A program made the position numbers and the translations under genes. Under the pieces are notes generated by a model that saw only the letters and a list, made by a program, of their open reading frames with translations, did not search any database and had not been told where the DNA came from. From the NCBI RefSeq assembly GCF_030052815.1, contig NC_079505.1, positions 6,397,640 through 6,461,639 of the forward strand: a DNA stretch of 64,000 bases, in the 5' to 3' direction. Below are positions 60,596 to 64,000 of the stretch, piece after piece (positions within the stretch are counted from its first letter, which is position 1; each line of letters starts with the position of its first letter). The stretch comes from Hevea brasiliensis. Taxonomy: Eukaryota > Streptophyta > Magnoliopsida > Malpighiales > Euphorbiaceae.

Positions 60596-60652
60596 CGGGT
60601 AAACAAAATATTTAAAAAGGAAATATTTTGATATGGCATTATACAATCTCAT
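60596..60652 (-). CDS. Possible additional first exon of the CAR gene
   Basis: Splicing CCCG/GTAACTG (donor at 60595-60594) to TTGCAG/GCGGGG (acceptor at 60472-60471) keeps an open frame from ATG 60652 (MRLYNAISKYFLFKY, then FVYP-AGYVAHNKEGG) into the CAR start. This would add 34 residues. It may equally be an untranslated leader exon, since CAR proteins usually begin shortly before the C2 domain. Confidence 0.3.
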
Positions 60653-60659
60653 CCTCGTT

Positions 60660-62510
60660 TTCCTGCATTATAAAACAAATATAGTTTATGAAACTAGATC
60701 ATTAATTAAATTCAATAATTAATAATTTTTTATTATTTATTAGAAATTCATATGATTTTTTTTTAAATTATAATATTAAAAATAATATAAAAAATTATTA
60801 CCTAATTAATGAAAACTCTGGATGGTAAAAATTTTCTCTCTTTCTGGCAAAATTTTCCTAGGAAACAAATGGGAAATGAAGAATTTTTTTTTTTTTTTTC
60901 AGATTCGGGTTCTTTTCATTTTTTTTTTAACTTTATTTGTATTGGGGTTTTTATTTTTTTTTTTGCCTTGAGAGGGAGATGAAAATAATGGGAAAGTGAG
61001 AGAGTTTATGAAGGAAGGGTGACCGGAGGAATCGGTAGACAGCAAAGGGATTGTGCGGATGAGAATAATTTATGGTATTGTATAGACGTTGACTTTGACT
61101 ATTATGAAGCGTGAATGTCGCTTTGATTAGGAAAATCCACCACGCGTCGTGATGATTTGGTGGGAATTAATTAATTTGATTAGGAAAAGTTTTTTTTTTT
61201 AAAAATCATTATTTTTTATAAAATAATTTACATTTAATTCGTATTTTATAATTTATTTTCACATTAAAAAAATTATTTTTACTACTAAATCAAATTTTAT
61301 TTATTTTTATCAATGTATTCTTAGTCATTACTTTAATTATATTAATTATATTTTTTTTAAATAATATAAAAATAAAAATAAATCTATTTTTATGAGAAGG
61401 TTGTCATCATGAAGCTAAATTTTTTTTTAAGAGGCTAATATCGTATATAAAATTAATTAGAAAAATGAATGTTAAAGCCCACATTATTAAAATTATGTTA
61501 TTGTGATTCTTATATATAAGTTTTTAATTTTACATTTGTTATAATTTTGGTAAATCATTTTCATTAAATTTAGTTTCTAAAATTATTAAAAAAAACATTA
61601 TAATGTAATATTATATGTTTTTTAGTTAGATTTTCTCTTATTATGCTAATAAGAAGTACTATTTATTATATTTCAACCTATATCACTGAGTGGACAAAAC
61701 TAGTTTTTGATTTGATAATCAAATAATTTCAAAAATATATTATTGTATAAAATCTTTGGTTTAACAAAAGATATTATTATTTTTTTATTTAAAGTATTTT
61801 AGAAAATAAGGATAAATAAATTTTAACTATGTAACTCAATTGAATTTAAGGCTTTTATTTTTATTTTTAATTTTTTATTCCTTTACTTTTTAGCTTACTT
61901 AGAGAATATGATAACTTCAATAACTTGAATTACCTTAAATCTCGTGTGTTATTTGAGATAATTATTTTAAAAAATTTGCTCTTTTTCTACATTAGAGAAG
62001 ATGGAGTATAATGAGTTTTAATTTAATAATATTATAATTGTTATTAAAATTGGAAGTAAAAAAATTAATTTATAATTAAATTTAATAAATTTTAATAATA
62101 AAAATATTAAAATAATAAAATAATTTTAATTTTTTTAAATATATTTTATATAATTTAAAAAAAAAGTTATATTTTGACTCTAAAATCACAATATTAAACC
62201 GGCTGAAAATAATTAAGATAACATGCTGACTTTTTTGGCCTTTCTATGGAATTGATCCTCTGTAACTGACTCTTGGGTTTTCATAGAATTCCAATGTTTG
62301 GCCAAGGAATTTGTTGGTGCAGACTTTTCAAAAAGATAATTTACAGGAAAGAAAAGAAATATGAAGAAAACGAAAAGAAAAGAAAATATCTTTTTCTAGG
62401 TCTTAAATTCAGTGGTCTCCACTTCCACAGTGCCAACCTAACTAAAATTTAGTGGTCTCCACTATCCACAGTACTTAAGTATTATTCCAATTTCTACCCA
62501 TTTGGTACTT
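60660..62510. other. CAR gene promoter region and AT-rich intergenic DNA
   Basis: 60830-61150 is of mixed composition and probably promoter or leader of the minus-strand CAR gene, with long T-runs at about 60888 and 60955. From 61190 to 62200 it is AT-rich without features. Confidence 0.5.
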
Positions 62511-62514
62511 AAGA

Positions 62515-62860
62515 TACTTCTATAGATGGAGTTTACTCTCTCTAGCGATAGAGAGAGAAACTTTTCTCTCATTTTTGTCATTTGCTTGAGGTTCTAAGGG
62601 TCTCTGCTTTGGGCAGAGGAGTCTCCATTTTCTGTCCTAAAAGTGGGTTCTCCCTTCCCACTTCTAAGCAAGGTTGTGGTGCGAATAAATAAGTCTTTGT
62701 GATTTTGTTGCAGATCTATGGAGAATAGCGAGGGATGCTTTTGATTTGCATGGCCAAGTTATGGTCTTTGGCATGTTTTTATGCATGGGTTTCTTACAGA
62801 CTCGGGGCGCTAGGGGAAGGTTCATTGGTGAAGGGTGACAACTGGTAAATTGCAAAAATT
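62515..62860 (+). mobile_element. Possible LINE 5' leader fragment
   Basis: TCTCTCTAGCGATAGAGAGAG is a small palindrome followed by CT-rich and balanced sequence (GGGTCTCTGCTTTGGGCAGA, GTGGGTTCTCCCTTCCCACT). This type of leader is met at the 5' ends of plant L1-like elements, but no ORF of such an element follows, so the call rests on composition and the palindrome. Confidence 0.25.
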
Positions 62861-63670
62861 TATTAACTTAACAACAAAAAAGGTACCACTTGATTCCTAT
62901 TAAAAAAAATATTAAAATTTTTTTAAGTAATATTATGAAAATTTATTAGTTAAGGTAAAATCGAATAAGGTATAACAATCTAATATATCACATTTAAAAT
63001 CTATAATTTTAATTAAAATTATTATTTTATAAAAAATTTAAAATTTTTACGAACAATTTAATGATTTAAAAAAATTTTATGACTCACTTTATATTATTTT
63101 CATAAAATATTTTTTTTTCTGTAAAATATATGAGTATATAATATTAGTATTGTTCTAATTATTTTAGAATTTCCTATAATGAATGAGTAACCTGCTACGT
63201 TTAGTGGGTAACCTATTATTAGTGTAGGTAAATATAATTTTATATTTATAATTTTTTAATAAAATTTACAAGATACATTTTATCTATAGGAATTTTTTTT
63301 AAAAATTATATATTTTTTTTAATGAAGAAATTTTATTTTTCTTTTATTAGGTTAATAATTTTTTTTTATACTTAATTATTTTACGAAAAAAATATTATTT
63401 TATAAAAGTCTTATAAGATAAATTGTGAAATTTTATTTAATTATTTTATTTTCTATAACTAAATAATTATATTTTATAATAAACTAAATAACCGTTGAAT
63501 ACACCATAAATCAAATACAATCAAATTAAATTGAATCATTTAAAGAGTTAAACTAAACTAAATTGATAAAATAGATTGGATTTGGTTCAAATTGACGCTT
63601 TAAATCAAATTATACATATCTTTACCTATTTATATGTGAACTATAAAAATCAGAGTGGTTTAATTTACCC
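62861..63670. other. AT-rich intergenic DNA, no gene seen
   Basis: 63490-63600 carries the AATCAAATTAAATTGAATC-type decayed repeat. Confidence 0.5.
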
Positions 63671-63671
63671 A

Positions 63672-63673
<2 letters not shown>

Positions 63674-63711
<38 letters not shown>
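63674..63711. repeat. (ATT)n microsatellite
   Basis: About 12 uninterrupted ATT units. Confidence 0.95.
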
Positions 63712-63713
<2 letters not shown>

Positions 63714-63907
63714 AATATAAAGTCAAAGTTTTATGGTTACAATATGCTTATTTTTAAAAAAAAAATGGGGAGGGGACTAGAGAAATAATACATTTAAAAT
63801 TTTAATTTTAATGTATATATTTATTTAAAAAGAAGGGAGGGCTAAGGCCTCAAGGCCGAAGGCAAGGGGACAAGGGGTAACCTTGGCCCTCCAAAACCTT
63901 TTCAAAT

Positions 63908-63911
<4 letters not shown>

Positions 63912-63970
<59 letters not shown>
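63912..63970. repeat. (TA)n microsatellite
   Basis: About 29 TA units, preceded by a G-rich stretch (63828-63895: AAGAAGGGAGGGCTAAGGCC and following). Confidence 0.95.
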
Positions 63971-63971
<1 letters not shown>

Positions 63972-64000
63972 CATTTAAGAAAAAAAAATTTCATTTTATT

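Overview
This is AT-rich nuclear DNA from a flowering plant, and a eudicot is the best fit. There is an intron-split PIN1-type auxin efflux carrier, GT/AG introns, (AT)n, (CT)n and (ATT)n microsatellites, MITEs and plant-type Ty1/copia and Ty3/gypsy retrotransposons. There are no operons, Shine-Dalgarno sites or CRISPR arrays. The repeat style is compatible with Euphorbiaceae or a related rosid, but the sequence alone does not prove this. No tRNA, rRNA or microRNA gene was recognised.

Genes. Four protein-coding genes can be supported. (1) An intronless CCCH zinc-finger/WD40 (ZFWD-type) gene lies at 12264-13351 (+); its 5' part is broken by two apparent single-base insertions. (2) A small RING-H2 protein gene lies at 14515-14952 (-), convergent with the first. 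(3) A six-exon PIN1 gene encoding 616 aa lies at 38364-41893 (+), with an upstream ORF in its leader and poly-G tracts on both sides. (4) A three-exon C2-domain gene of the CAR (C2-domain ABA-related) family lies at 59609-60425 (-), possibly with a further 5' exon. A 43-codon 3' end of an unknown gene sits at the left edge, and an unrecognised pseudogene fragment lies at 3037-3355 (-). The four genes are ordinary unlinked plant genes and do not form a pathway.

Mobile DNA. Most of the remaining recognisable sequence is transposons. A 3.5-kb solo LTR (4088-7585, TSD CAATA) holds a fourfold ~190-bp repeat. At 20047-36547 there is a clean nested insertion. A gypsy element with ~1.9-kb LTRs and TSD AATGG keeps only gag and protease remnants. 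It is split by an 8.8-kb copia element (24482-33258, TSD GCTTC) whose reverse-transcriptase core has been removed by an in-frame deletion. The gypsy element itself sits between two inverted ~110-bp arms, which suggests a third, older layer. A second solo LTR (44473-44961, TSD ATTAT) interrupts a tandem repeat array. A truncated Athila-like element (50307-54632) keeps its LTR, tRNA-Asp-type primer site, gag and protease, with a single TAA between gag and protease. Its LTR abuts 1.8 kb of GC-richer DNA that looks like plant mitochondrial intergenic sequence. A PIF/Harbinger-type MITE lies at 57716-58452, and three long foldback elements lie at about 7.9, 49.6 and 58.6 kb.

I did not find a new biological system here. 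The more interesting points are the nested elements with their exact target duplications, the catalytic deletions that make both internal elements non-autonomous, the paired frameshifts in the ZFWD gene, the His/Gln-rich uORF upstream of PIN1, and the dense GCATAAG/CTTATGC cluster in the Athila-like LTR.
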